Source of the DNA: Comamonadaceae bacterium
GTDB lineage: Bacteria; Pseudomonadota; Gammaproteobacteria; Burkholderiales; Burkholderiaceae_C
Length of the DNA: 39,728 nucleotides
Reading direction: 5' to 3'
Assembly (NCBI GenBank): GCA_947476285.1
Contig: CANJPU010000053.1
Coordinates: 1-39,728 of the forward strand
Shown: positions 7,435 through 15,245 of the stretch, piece by piece
Numbering within the stretch: position 1 is the first letter of the stretch
Layout of the letters: each line of letters starts with the position of its first letter
The notes under the pieces: generated by a model
The model's database searches: none
What the model saw: the letters and a program-made list of their open reading frames with translations, nothing else
Told to the model about the DNA's origin: nothing
Translations under genes and position numbers: made by a program

Positions 7435-8190
7435 ATGGCTGACAACACGAAAGTAATGATAGGAAAATACACTCGGCGCGAATTCCGCGAGGCGATGGAT
7501 TCGGGCCAGTTGCATACGGCCATCGTCGTGACCGGCGCGATCGAGCAGCACCTGGAGCATCTGGCCATGGAGCACGACATCGCGATGGCAACGCATATCG
7601 CGACCGAAGTCGCCACGCGGCTCCATCCTCATGTGATCGTGACGGTGCCGATGTCGTTCGGATTGTCCGAACACCATATGAAGCATCGTGGCTCGCAGAC
7701 CGCCAAGCCGGGATCCTGGCTTTCGGTGATCTTCGACGCGGTCGACGGCCTTGCGCGCCACGGGTTCAAGAACATCCTGATCCTGAATGGCCATGGCGGC
7801 AACGAAGCGCCCATGGACGGCATCCTGTGGCAATGGCAGGACTACTACAAGACGACGGCGCCGGGCGTCAACATCCAGTTCCAGTCCTACTGGAATCTGG
7901 CCCGCGAGATTTCGGAGCAGCATTGCACCGGCGCCGTGCCCGGTCATGCTCAGGATTACGAAACCTCGACGGCGATGTACGTGTTCCCCGAGAACGTGCG
8001 CGTCGAGGAGATGCATCATCAGGACGACAAGGAGCCCTTGAACGCGACGATGGAGAAGGGCAGGATCCTGGTCGAGGCCGCGATCTCCAAGACGTCCGAC
8101 TACCTGCAGCAAATGATCGACGGTCAGCATCGGGAGTTCGCGCGCCAGGTGTTTTCAAGGGAGCGCTACTTGTCAAAACAGAAGGCATAA
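7435..8190 (+). CDS. Creatininase-family amidohydrolase, 251 aa
   Basis: Metal-dependent amidohydrolase of the creatininase fold. The binuclear metal ligands are recognisable: Glu37 and His39 in TGAIEQHLEH, Asp48, His120 in NGHGGN, and Glu176 in GHAQDYETS, corresponding to Glu34, His36, Asp45, His120 and Glu122-type ligands described for creatininase. The family also opens other cyclic or linear amides and formamides. There is no signal peptide. It starts 29 bp after the second Bug gene with a weak site (GGGAA) and ends the operon. Together with the formamidase-like hydrolase it points to stepwise amide hydrolysis of an imported compound; true creatinine use is not shown. Confidence 0.9.
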   Translation: MADNTKVMIGKYTRREFREAMDSGQLHTAIVVTGAIEQHLEHLAMEHDIAMATHIATEVATRLHPHVIVTVPMSFGLSEHHMKHRGSQTAKPGSWLSVIFDAVDGLARHGFKNILILNGHGGNEAPMDGILWQWQDYYKTTAPGVNIQFQSYWNLAREISEQHCTGAVPGHAQDYETSTAMYVFPENVRVEEMHHQDDKEPLNATMEKGRILVEAAISKTSDYLQQMIDGQHREFARQVFSRERYLSKQKA

Positions 8191-8309
8191 GTCAGAAAGT
8201 CAATTTGATGGCGGTTTGCTTACTTCTGCACATCCAAGGCTGACCCTTGGGGTAATCTTGGGGTCCGTTATCAGGCGGCACCCTCGTTGCGATCTCGCTG
8301 TCCTGAACC

Positions 8310-9209
8310 TTAACTGCGGCGACCGATGTAAGTCGGCACTATGTCGCGCAAGGCAGCGGGCGAGATCCCCAGCGCATCGATACCCGGCAGGCTGCCGCTG
8401 GCCACGTTGTCCACTTTCAGCGAATCCAGGTTGTCCCGGCTCATCAATGGCTCCCCAGGCGCCATTTCCATCATGAAGGCCTGCAGCTGCGCAAGCACCG
8501 CCGGCAAACCTACCACTGGGCGAGTGTGCCCAGACGCACTGCCCGCCAGCTTCACCAGCTGACGCAGCGTGAAGCGATCGGGCCCGCAGATTTCGAAGGT
8601 GCGCCTTGCCGTGTCCTGCCTTTGCAGGCATTGCACGATCGCACTGACCACATCCCCGACCCACACCGGCTGGAACAGCGTATCGGCGCCGGCCAGCGGC
8701 ATGATCGGGAAAATCGATTGTAGGCGCGCGAACAGCGTGAGGAACCTGTCCCCTTCGCCGAAAATCACGCTCGGGCGCAGCACCGTCCAATCGAGTGGCG
8801 AGGCCTGCAGCACCTCTTCACCCTTCGCCTTGCTGCGCTGGTACATGGACGGTGCGTCCTTGGCAGCGCCAAGCGCACTCACGTGCACGAGGCGCGGCAC
8901 GCCCGCATCTTGGCAGGCCCGCGCGATCTTTCTCACCAGCTCCACGTGGGTGCGTTCAAACTCGAGCGAGCCGCCGTGCAGGATGGCGACCAGGTTGACG
9001 ACGGCATCGTGGCCCGGCACCAGGCGGGCGAGTGCCGCCGGGTCGTGCACATCGGCTTGCACAAGTTCCAGTGAGGGCAGGGACTGACCACCTCGCGTAC
9101 CGGAAACATCGCGCGTGGGCACCGTCACGCGGTGCTGCAAGCGAACCAGCTCCTTGCACAAATGGCGCCCAACGAACCCTGATCCGCCCAAGACAAGAAT
9201 CTTCTTCAT
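8310..9209 (-). CDS. NAD(P)-binding SDR, NDUFA9-like, 299 aa
   Basis: Atypical short-chain dehydrogenase/reductase. The N-terminal nucleotide-binding motif GGSGFVG (residues 8-14) follows beta strand MKKILVL, and the segment LVHVSALGA then YQRSKAKGE matches the NDUFA9 / complex-I-associated branch, which has a weak or absent YxxxK active site and often no demonstrated dehydrogenase activity. Length (~300 aa) is usual. No signal peptide. It converges on the creatininase operon; the gap 8191-8309 holds only a small hairpin (CCAAGG at 8234-8239, CCTTGG at 8245-8250). It looks like a housekeeping-type gene, perhaps linked to quinone or respiratory-chain assembly. Confidence 0.88.
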   Translation of the reverse strand: MKKILVLGGSGFVGRHLCKELVRLQHRVTVPTRDVSGTRGGQSLPSLELVQADVHDPAALARLVPGHDAVVNLVAILHGGSLEFERTHVELVRKIARACQDAGVPRLVHVSALGAAKDAPSMYQRSKAKGEEVLQASPLDWTVLRPSVIFGEGDRFLTLFARLQSIFPIMPLAGADTLFQPVWVGDVVSAIVQCLQRQDTARRTFEICGPDRFTLRQLVKLAGSASGHTRPVVGLPAVLAQLQAFMMEMAPGEPLMSRDNLDSLKVDNVASGSLPGIDALGISPAALRDIVPTYIGRRS

Positions 9210-9327
9210 CGCACTTTCCGCAGTGGCAAGGCAAGTCGCGGGTGCAGGTCACCTACTGCTGCTGTCAAATTGCTAATTCTAGGCCCGCCTGATTTCAAGC
9301 GGGCTGTCTGCTTGACCTGATGGCTGG

Positions 9328-9534
9328 CTAGTTGGAAATCAGCACTTTGCCGATCACATGGATCACTCCGTGGCTGGCGCGCACGTCAGTGGCCAAAATG
9401 CTGGCAGCAGTTGCCGTTTTGTCAGTGATGCTCAGCGGTGTGCTGTTGATCGTGATGGTTCGAGGCGCAACGGTTGCACCTGCACGGTTTGTTGTGGCAT
9501 TCACCACGAAAAACCGCTTCGCTCCGCCATCCAT
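9328..9534 (-). pseudogene. Fasciclin (FAS1) domain, C-terminal remnant
   Basis: A 68-codon frame ends with ASHGVIHVIGKVLISN, the conserved second box (GVIHVIDxVL) at the end of FAS1 adhesion domains, preceded by ITINSTPLSITDKTATAASI. A full domain needs about 130 residues plus a signal peptide; neither is present upstream (9535-9694 shows no in-frame continuation). It is most likely the surviving tail of a secreted fasciclin protein. Confidence 0.65.
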
Positions 9535-9694
9535 GAATCAGACGGGCTGAATCGACTGACCTTGTTTCCTCAGGCTAGCCGCCGCGACCCTAGCGGTAAT
9601 CTGGGCGCGAACAGCCTTGGTCAGCTTCCCGCTTAGAGGCTGCATTACCATGTGATAAAGTTCCTCAAATCTTTCGAGGAAAGCGGGGGGCGCC

Positions 9695-10138
9695 ATGCTA
9701 ATCCAGTCAGTCTACACATCGGCGGCAGTACTACCGATGCCAAAGTCGAAGCTTTACAAGATTCTTGTAGATTCAAGAGTCAGCAATAGGCTTGCAGATG
9801 TCACCGGGTTACTGGTGTATGTGGACGGGACGTTTTTGCAGGTACTGGAGGGTGAACAAAACGTAGTTTCCGCCCTTTTAGAAAAGATCTCCAAAGACCG
9901 TCGTCACAAAGACGTAAAAGTTGTCTACAAAACCGGCATTGAGGGGCGCACCTTCAATGCTTGGCAGATGGCTTACGTAAGCCCAAGCCCTAAAGAGCTT
10001 GCGACTTGGGCTGGTCTGAACGACACCACGACACTTGAGGCCACTCTGAAGACGCTGGAGAGCGAAGCAAACAGGTTTCCATCGGTGCTTTCAAAGCTGT
10101 TGCTGGCGATACCGGAAAAGGATTTAGAGCCAGAGTGA
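9695..10138 (+). CDS. BLUF-domain blue-light photoreceptor, 147 aa
   Basis: Single-domain sensor of blue light using FAD. The residues that build the flavin photocycle are all visible: Tyr7 (SVYTSAA), Asn31 (SRVSN), Gln49 (FLQVLEG), and Trp90 and Met92 (FNAWQMAY). The fold core DVTGLLVYVDGTFLQVLEGE and KDRRHKDVKVV is typical. About 50 C-terminal residues form the helical cap; no output domain (EAL, cyclase) is fused, so it must signal by protein contact. Transcribed alone, inside the 7.8-kb repeat-bounded module, with no obvious partner gene next to it. Confidence 0.93.
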   Translation: MLIQSVYTSAAVLPMPKSKLYKILVDSRVSNRLADVTGLLVYVDGTFLQVLEGEQNVVSALLEKISKDRRHKDVKVVYKTGIEGRTFNAWQMAYVSPSPKELATWAGLNDTTTLEATLKTLESEANRFPSVLSKLLLAIPEKDLEPE

Positions 10139-10282
10139 ATGGCAGCGAAGTGAAGTTGAAGTCGAAGATGGTTGGTGGGCAACCCGACAGAGTTTTCCCC
10201 AAACGGCGCAGCTCCAACTACAGGTGCATTTATTACGAGGTGATATAGGCTCATTATCACTGGCGCGACCGCTGCAGCCCCG

Positions 10283-10510
10283 TTACTTCCCGCAAGCCTT
10301 CCTCTCCCACTTGTCCCTGGCCTTGCCCTCAGCTACGGTTTGCCACTGCATGTTGCTCGGCGCATCGGCACCGCCGCAGGCCAGCGGATTGATGTGGTCG
10401 ATGACATAGCCCTTGCACGGCCTTGTGTAGGCTCCGTTTGCAGGACATGGGTGCTGCTGCTTGAACTCCACCTTGGCGCTCTGGCTGCGTTTGGTACGGG
10501 CCTCTACTGG
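10283..10510 (-). pseudogene. HNH endonuclease, 5'-truncated (copy B)
   Basis: Reading leftward, the frame encodes GYVIDHINPLACGGADAPSN and ends NMQWQT...RKACGK: the HNH core (Asp-His, Asn...His-type metal and catalytic residues) and tail of the small HNH nucleases often found near tRNA genes in Burkholderiales. In frame upstream the coding sequence continues (ARTKRSQSAKVEF) only to 10510, where the tRNA-Lys fragment begins and gives a stop. The N-terminal part, normally with a signal peptide or linker, has thus been replaced by the tRNA end. A GTG at 10471 could still start a 62-aa core. Confidence 0.75.
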
Positions 10511-10541
10511 TCACAAGTTCGAATCTTGTACGTCCTACCAA
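10508..10541 (+). other. Second tRNA-Lys 3'-end copy (34-bp direct repeat, att scar)
   Basis: Bases 10508-10541 repeat 2697-2730 without mismatch: variable-loop end, whole T-arm, acceptor strand ACGTCCT, A and CCA. The anticodon loop is absent, so this copy is shorter than the one at 2685. It fuses directly to the truncated HNH gene. With the first copy it brackets a 7.8-kb module, consistent with tandem or successive integrations at one tRNA-Lys locus, or with recombination between tRNA copies. Confidence 0.85.
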
Positions 10542-10554
10542 CCCAGATATGAAT

Positions 10555-10586
10555 AGCCTGCTATTTAATTGGTAGCGGGCTTTTTT
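10555..10586 (+). terminator. Rho-independent terminator after second tRNA-Lys fragment
   Basis: AGCCTGCTA (10555-10563) pairs with TAGCGGGCT (10573-10581), followed by six T. It is the counterpart of the hairpin at 2753-2784 and shows that the flank as well as the tRNA end was duplicated, with divergence in the loop. Confidence 0.8.
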
Positions 10587-10637
10587 GTTTGCATGGGATG
10601 CCCATAGTTGCTATTACGACGAACCCGATAGAGGGAC

Positions 10638-11024
10638 TCACTTTTTATCTATCTCCTGATACAGCTCGCGCGCGACGCGAAAGCCGTCGAGAGCCGCGGG
10701 TACGCCGCAGTAAACGGCCGCCTGTAAAAACGCTTCGCCGATTTCATCCCGGGTGAGCCCGTTATTGAGCGCACCACGGACATGCAGCTTCAATTCATGA
10801 GGCCGGTTCAGCGCTGTCAACATCGCCAGATTCAGAAAGCTGCGAGTTCGGCGATCGAGGCCCGGCCGGTTCCAGACATCACCCCAGCAATACTGCGCCA
10901 CATACTCCTGCATGGCGGTGGGCAGGGGGTCTTTGTCCGCCGCCTTGAGTGCGCCATCCACGTACGCATCGCCTAGCACTGCACGGCGCGTTTTCATTCC
11001 CGCGTCAAACAAATCCTTATTCAT
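10638..11024 (-). CDS. Carboxymuconolactone decarboxylase-family protein, PcaC-like, 128 aa
   Basis: Small all-helical AhpD-like protein. Length and sequence (FDAGMKTRRAVLGDAYVD, YCWGDVWNRPGL, RSFLNLAMLTALNR, GALNNGLTRDEI, AAVYCGVPAA) resemble 4-carboxymuconolactone decarboxylase of the protocatechuate branch of the beta-ketoadipate pathway. No other pca genes are present, so a related lactone or a redox role remains possible; the single Cys of VYCGVPA is not a CxxC peroxidase motif. The ATG at 11024 has a good GGAG site and overlaps the GntR stop by four bases (ATGA), so it is co-transcribed and coupled with the regulator. Confidence 0.88.
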   Translation of the reverse strand: MNKDLFDAGMKTRRAVLGDAYVDGALKAADKDPLPTAMQEYVAQYCWGDVWNRPGLDRRTRSFLNLAMLTALNRPHELKLHVRGALNNGLTRDEIGEAFLQAAVYCGVPAALDGFRVARELYQEIDKK

Positions 11025-11728
11025 TCTGTCTTCTCCATTTCTGTTGAGTTTGATCTCTGCTGAGTGTCCAACACTTCCATCGCCACACATTCAGCCTGTC
11101 TCACATGGTCCTGTGCAATGCGGCCAGCAAGATCGCAATCCCGCGCACGTATTGCAGCAAGCAGGGCACCAATTTCCTTCAAGCTTTCTGGCAGGCGGTC
11201 CGGCCGTGCCAATGAGGTTGCGCGCAACATCGAAATTCGCTGCATCTCTCCATCGAATGTGCGCTGAATGAGCGAGTTCCCGCAGTGACGGAACAGGACG
11301 GCATAGAAATTTTTCTTTGCGACCACCAGTTCTTCAGGTGTGGGTGATCGGGCGGCGCGTTCGAGGTCGGCAACACGCTGCGCCAACTCCTCTATGGCTG
11401 TGTCGCTCGCGAGTCGCGCGAACTCGCGAGCGGCGAATCCTTCCAGCAGCACCCGCAACGCATAGAGATCGCGCGCTTCCTGGACCGTCACGGTCGCAAC
11501 GACGGGGCCGCGGTGGGGGACATTCTTGATTAGCCGTTCGGCTTCGAGAGCGCGTAGCGCTTCTCTCAGTGATGGACGGCTTATCTTCATATGCGCACAA
11601 AGCTCACGCTCCACCAACCGTTCTCCCGGCTTGAAGCGTCCACTCACGATTGCATCGCGCAGGTAACCCTCCACCTGCGAACGCAAAGTCGCAGGTCTTA
11701 GCAATCCACCCAGTTGACCCACACTCAT
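11021..11728 (-). CDS. GntR-family regulator, FCD (FadR-like) subfamily, 235 aa
   Basis: The N-terminal winged helix covers about residues 15-80: QVEGYLRDAIVSGRFKPGER, the ISRPSLREALRALEAERLI recognition region and the PHRGPVVATV wing. A C-terminal FCD helical ligand domain (about 90-220) starts with DLYALRVLLEGFAAREFA and carries His residues in LFRHCGN and QDHVRQA suited to metal and carboxylate binding. Such regulators usually repress degradation operons and release on an acid or CoA-ester effector. I chose the ATG at 11728; an upstream in-frame start lies in the promoter. It is divergent from the MaoC-CaiB-TauD-Bug operon, with a perfect palindrome between. Confidence 0.92.
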   Translation of the reverse strand: MSVGQLGGLLRPATLRSQVEGYLRDAIVSGRFKPGERLVERELCAHMKISRPSLREALRALEAERLIKNVPHRGPVVATVTVQEARDLYALRVLLEGFAAREFARLASDTAIEELAQRVADLERAARSPTPEELVVAKKNFYAVLFRHCGNSLIQRTFDGEMQRISMLRATSLARPDRLPESLKEIGALLAAIRARDCDLAGRIAQDHVRQAECVAMEVLDTQQRSNSTEMEKTE

Positions 11729-11772
11729 GCGGCATCCTTGTAATCTTTGGATTGTATGACGAACTGTCAATA

Positions 11773-11804
11773 TGATTGACTTTCAATCAGGTGCACTCTA
11801 AATT
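11773..11804 (+). promoter_or_regulatory. Divergent promoter with GntR-type operator
   Basis: TGATTGACTTTCAATCA (11773-11789) is a perfect 7-3-7 palindrome. It overlaps a -35 box TTGACT (11776-11781), with TAAATT as -10 at 11799-11804 after a 17-bp spacer, reading toward the MaoC-like gene. A TTGACA on the minus strand (11765-11770) may be the -35 for the gntR gene. Bound regulator would block the forward promoter. Confidence 0.6.
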
Positions 11805-11870
11805 ATGATCGAAGCTGCGCTGTAGCAAAAACATCTAGGGAGACTTTGATGAAATCGAGTGACGCTCACC

Positions 11871-12911
11871 ATGGCTAACGACGCCGCGGATATCGGCCAG
11901 GTACGTGTGGCGCACGACGCGCGCGGCCGCCGCACCACTTTTGAAGAACTTGAGATCGGCAAGGATCTCGGCACGGCGGAATACTTCGTCACGCAGTCGC
12001 AGATCGACCAAACCTGTTTCAGACTGGGCGATCTGCATCCCTACTTTCAGCTCAACTCCCCATTCGGCGGGACCGTAGCGCCGGTGTACATGAGCTACAA
12101 GCTGACGCGCGTGCTGTTCTCGCAAACCTACAGCGTGCGCGGTTTGTTCTACAAGTGGGGCTTCGAATTCTTCCGGCCGATCAAGGTCGATGTGAAGCAC
12201 ACCGTGCAGGCGGTACTCACCGAGAAATGGATCAAGAACGATCGCGAGTTCGTTGCCTATGAGTCGGTATGCAAGGATGACCAGGGCAATGTCGTATTCA
12301 AGACCAGGCGCGCCCACGTGCTTGACTTCATCAAACGCACCGCGCCCAAGGTCGGCGTCGGCATCGACTCTCCGTCCGCGCGCACACCGGAAGGCAAGGC
12401 AGCGAGCGAGCTGTATTGGGATCCAAACTGGATCAACGACTCGGCCGCCGGCATCGGCACGATCGAGGTAGAGCCTCTGGCGACACTCGACACCGGCGTT
12501 GGCGCCGCGCTGCCCCAGTTCGCCTGCCATTTCAACCAGGCCGAATTCGACAAGCGCTGGGGTTGGACGCGCGTGCGCGAGGGCGCCAACACCACTCTGC
12601 ATTACGACCACGGTGCGGCCCGCGCGGAAGGCCTGAAGGCGCCGATAGCCGGCGGCCCCGACGTGATTGCGTTGATCCTGTGTTCGGCACTGCATTTTTT
12701 CGGCAAGAACTGGGTCAGCGGCGCCAAGGGCGACCTCACCGTCGCGCGTCCGACCTTCCTGGGCGACTACGTGGTCTCCAAGGGGCGTGTCATCGCACGT
12801 GAGCTGCTCCCCGATGGTTCGGCTCGACTGAGCTGCGAAGTCTGGGTCGAAGGCCATGGCGGCGATCGCAAGATCACTGGCACCCTCAGCGGCATCGTCA
12901 GTGCCGCGTAA
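11871..12911 (+). CDS. MaoC-like (double hot-dog) acyl dehydratase, 346 aa
   Basis: Two hot-dog halves are suggested by the length (~350 aa) and by FEELEIGKDLGTAEYFVTQS near the N-terminus, the canonical start of MaoC-like domains, and ARPTFLGDYVVSKGRVIARE in the second half (xVxFxxPVxxGDxL). The family hydrates enoyl-CoA or dehydrates hydroxyacyl-CoA; mesaconyl-CoA hydratases have this double form. The asymmetric centre DLHPYF...SPFGGTVAP replaces the usual D-x4-H of hydratase 2, so activity is inferred. The ATG at 11871 has no close ribosome-binding site; a GTG at 11859 is an alternative. First gene of a four-gene operon under the GntR operator. Confidence 0.82.
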   Translation: MANDAADIGQVRVAHDARGRRTTFEELEIGKDLGTAEYFVTQSQIDQTCFRLGDLHPYFQLNSPFGGTVAPVYMSYKLTRVLFSQTYSVRGLFYKWGFEFFRPIKVDVKHTVQAVLTEKWIKNDREFVAYESVCKDDQGNVVFKTRRAHVLDFIKRTAPKVGVGIDSPSARTPEGKAASELYWDPNWINDSAAGIGTIEVEPLATLDTGVGAALPQFACHFNQAEFDKRWGWTRVREGANTTLHYDHGAARAEGLKAPIAGGPDVIALILCSALHFFGKNWVSGAKGDLTVARPTFLGDYVVSKGRVIARELLPDGSARLSCEVWVEGHGGDRKITGTLSGIVSAA

Positions 12912-12943
12912 TTGCTTATCCAACAATCAAGGACACACACACA

Positions 12944-14149
12944 ATGTTGCCAACGCTGACGGGCCGCCGCGTCCTGGAACTGGGCGGCTACGTGGCCAGC
13001 CCGTTTGCAACCAACATGCTGGCGCATTTGGGCGCGGAAGTCATCAAGATCGAATCGGTCGAAGGCGATCCGACCCGCAAGATGGTGCGCGACGGTCCAA
13101 GTGGTACGTTCATAGCGTTCAGCGTTGGTAAAAAGAGCATCTGCATCGACCTGCGTTCTGCCGCGGGCCTCGAAGTGTTCGAGCGCCTACTCGCCACCGC
13201 CGACATTGTGGTGAACAACCTCGCCCCCGAGTCGGCGCGGCGCCTCAAGGTCACCTACGAAGACTGCGTGAAGGTGCGGCCGCAGATCGTCCACTGCCAA
13301 ATCCGAGGCTACGGCCCCGGTCCGCTCGAAAACGCTATCGCTTCGAACCCGATCATCGAGGCATCGACTGGATCGATGTTCGCCAACAAGATCAACGGCC
13401 GGCCGACGCGCTTCGGGCCCCCGTATCTGGATATGTTCGCCGGCATGTACGCGGTGATCGGCATTCTCGGTGCGATCGCCGCCGACACGGTGCACGAAAA
13501 GAGCCATCGCATCGAAGTCGGCTTGTTCGAGACCGGCATGTTCATCAATGGCCGTGAATACGCTGGCGCGCAATTGCACGAGCGTCACGCGCCAGGCAGC
13601 AGCCGCAGCGCCGCCGGTGAATTCACCAAGCCCGGTTATGGCGCCTACAAGACGCAAGACGATCGCTGGATCTACCTGCTGCTATTGAGCAACAACCACT
13701 GGGCCCGTTTTTGCAAAACCATGGAACTTGCCGAGGCCGACGACGCCTCGTTGAAGACCATGCACGATCGCCAGCAGCAGCGTGCCCGAGTCGAAAAGAT
13801 CGTCAGCTCGACCGTCGCGGGCATGAGCTACGAGCAGGTGGCAGAAAAACTCGACACGGCCAATGTCGGTTATACCGAAGTGATGCCATTCGACAAAGTG
13901 CTTGAGCAGCCCCAGGCGGGGCAACCGGGAAAGACCCGAACGAGCCTGTTCAAGGGCCAGGAATTCGCCTTGCCAAATTTCCCGGTTGCAAGCGAAAACT
14001 TCTTGTCCGGGTTGGATGCGCCCCCACCCGAGCTCGGACAGCACACCGTCGATCTGGTCAAGTCGCTCGGCTACAGCGATGCGCAGTGCGAAGCCTTGCT
14101 GGGCTCGGGCGCCGTGAACGCGCATGGTCATATGCCAGCCAATGGCTGA
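12944..14149 (+). CDS. CaiB/BaiF family III CoA-transferase, 401 aa
   Basis: Formyl-CoA-transferase-like enzyme that moves CoA between carboxylic acids through an aspartyl thioester. N-terminal block LTGRRVLELGGYVASPFATN, the AEVIKIE CoA-site block and the catalytic Asp163 in GPPYLDMFAGMYAV are present. Length is normal for the family. It starts 32 bp after the MaoC-like gene with AAGGA upstream, and its last eight bases overlap a possible early start of the dioxygenase gene. With the dehydratase it would activate and then hydrate or dehydrate an imported dicarboxylic or unsaturated acid. Confidence 0.92.
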   Translation: MLPTLTGRRVLELGGYVASPFATNMLAHLGAEVIKIESVEGDPTRKMVRDGPSGTFIAFSVGKKSICIDLRSAAGLEVFERLLATADIVVNNLAPESARRLKVTYEDCVKVRPQIVHCQIRGYGPGPLENAIASNPIIEASTGSMFANKINGRPTRFGPPYLDMFAGMYAVIGILGAIAADTVHEKSHRIEVGLFETGMFINGREYAGAQLHERHAPGSSRSAAGEFTKPGYGAYKTQDDRWIYLLLLSNNHWARFCKTMELAEADDASLKTMHDRQQQRARVEKIVSSTVAGMSYEQVAEKLDTANVGYTEVMPFDKVLEQPQAGQPGKTRTSLFKGQEFALPNFPVASENFLSGLDAPPPELGQHTVDLVKSLGYSDAQCEALLGSGAVNAHGHMPANG

Positions 14150-14204
14150 CGACCATCGGCCTGAGAGCCCAGGGACGAATATTGACCCGGAAGGAAGGAT
14201 TTTT

Positions 14205-15227
14205 GTGAAGCCTGATATATGCCGGGAATTGATCGACCATCCGAGCGCATGGACAGCAGAGGGGCTGGGTGGCGTTGAGGGATTACGGTATCCGCTTTCC
14301 GAGAACGTGTTGAGCGCGATAGACGATGTTCTGAAAAAGACCAGCCATCTCAAGCCGCAGGCGGTTTCCCGGTTTGAGTTTTCACATCCGCAACTTGATC
14401 CCACCTTGAGGGACCTGTTCGAAGTGATTCAAAACGGACGAGGCGCAGCGCTGATTTCAGGCCTGAGTCCCGAGCGCTACTCTGAGGAAGACCTTGAACG
14501 CATCTATTGGGGCTTCGGAACGCATTGGGGTATCGCGGGCGTTCAGAGCGCCATGGGGGATCGTTTGGGCCACGTTCGCGCAGAACCTGGCAATCCGAAT
14601 GGTCGCGGCTATCGCAGCGATAAGGAGTTACGCCCCCACACCGACCCTTACGAGATTGTGGGGCTGATGTGTCTGCAATGTTCAGAAACAGGCGGTGAAA
14701 CACGTCTGGTCAGCGGCCTGGCCCTGCACAACGAAATATCCAAGCTACACCCTGAGCTACTGGAGCCACTTTACGAAGGGCACTTCTATGCGATGGACGA
14801 AGCAAAGGACACAGCGACACCGCTGACTCAAGACAAGATTCCGGTGTATTGCTTCGTGGATGGCAAGGTAAGCATGCATTACGGCGCTGGGGCGATAGAC
14901 AACGCTGTGCGAATTCACGGCAAAGCCTTGTCGCCGGCATTCGATTCCGCGCGGAAGATGTTGTGTGACTTAGCGGAATCAGACAGGCTGCGCCTGAGGT
15001 TCACTCTGCGCCCTGGCGAGGCGCTCGTCGTGAACAACTTTACGACCATGCATTCACGGACAAATTTCACCAATTCGGCTCAGCGGCAGCGCCACCTTTT
15101 GCGAATGTGGCTTGAAGTGCCCAATGGGCGGGCCGTGATCCCGCAATTTCATCGGCGCACCGAGGCGTACTATGCGCGCCAGCAGAAAAGCGCCAACCAC
15201 GGTAATGCAACTCCCATCTCCGGATAA
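14205..15227 (+). CDS. TauD/TfdA-family Fe(II)/2-oxoglutarate dioxygenase, 340 aa
   Basis: Non-haem iron oxygenase. The iron ligands are His145 and Asp147 in RPHTDPYE and His283 in TMHSRTNF; Arg300 in RHLLRMW is placed to bind 2-oxoglutarate. I chose the GTG at 14205, which has a strong site (AAGGAAGGA, seven bases upstream); an ATG at 14142, overlapping the CoA-transferase stop, has none but would extend the protein by 21 residues. The family hydroxylates the carbon next to a leaving group (taurine, aryloxyacids, carnitine precursors). In this operon it may start breakdown of the compound bound by the following Bug protein. Confidence 0.88.
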   Translation: MKPDICRELIDHPSAWTAEGLGGVEGLRYPLSENVLSAIDDVLKKTSHLKPQAVSRFEFSHPQLDPTLRDLFEVIQNGRGAALISGLSPERYSEEDLERIYWGFGTHWGIAGVQSAMGDRLGHVRAEPGNPNGRGYRSDKELRPHTDPYEIVGLMCLQCSETGGETRLVSGLALHNEISKLHPELLEPLYEGHFYAMDEAKDTATPLTQDKIPVYCFVDGKVSMHYGAGAIDNAVRIHGKALSPAFDSARKMLCDLAESDRLRLRFTLRPGEALVVNNFTTMHSRTNFTNSAQRQRHLLRMWLEVPNGRAVIPQFHRRTEAYYARQQKSANHGNATPISG

Positions 15228-15245
15228 AACAATAAGAGGAATCAG

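Noticed and set aside
8234..8250. Terminator after the creatininase gene
   Set aside because: A six-bp stem without a T-run is too weak to call.
11835..12926. 363-codon minus-strand open frame
   Set aside because: Antisense to the MaoC-like gene, which carries the recognisable blocks.
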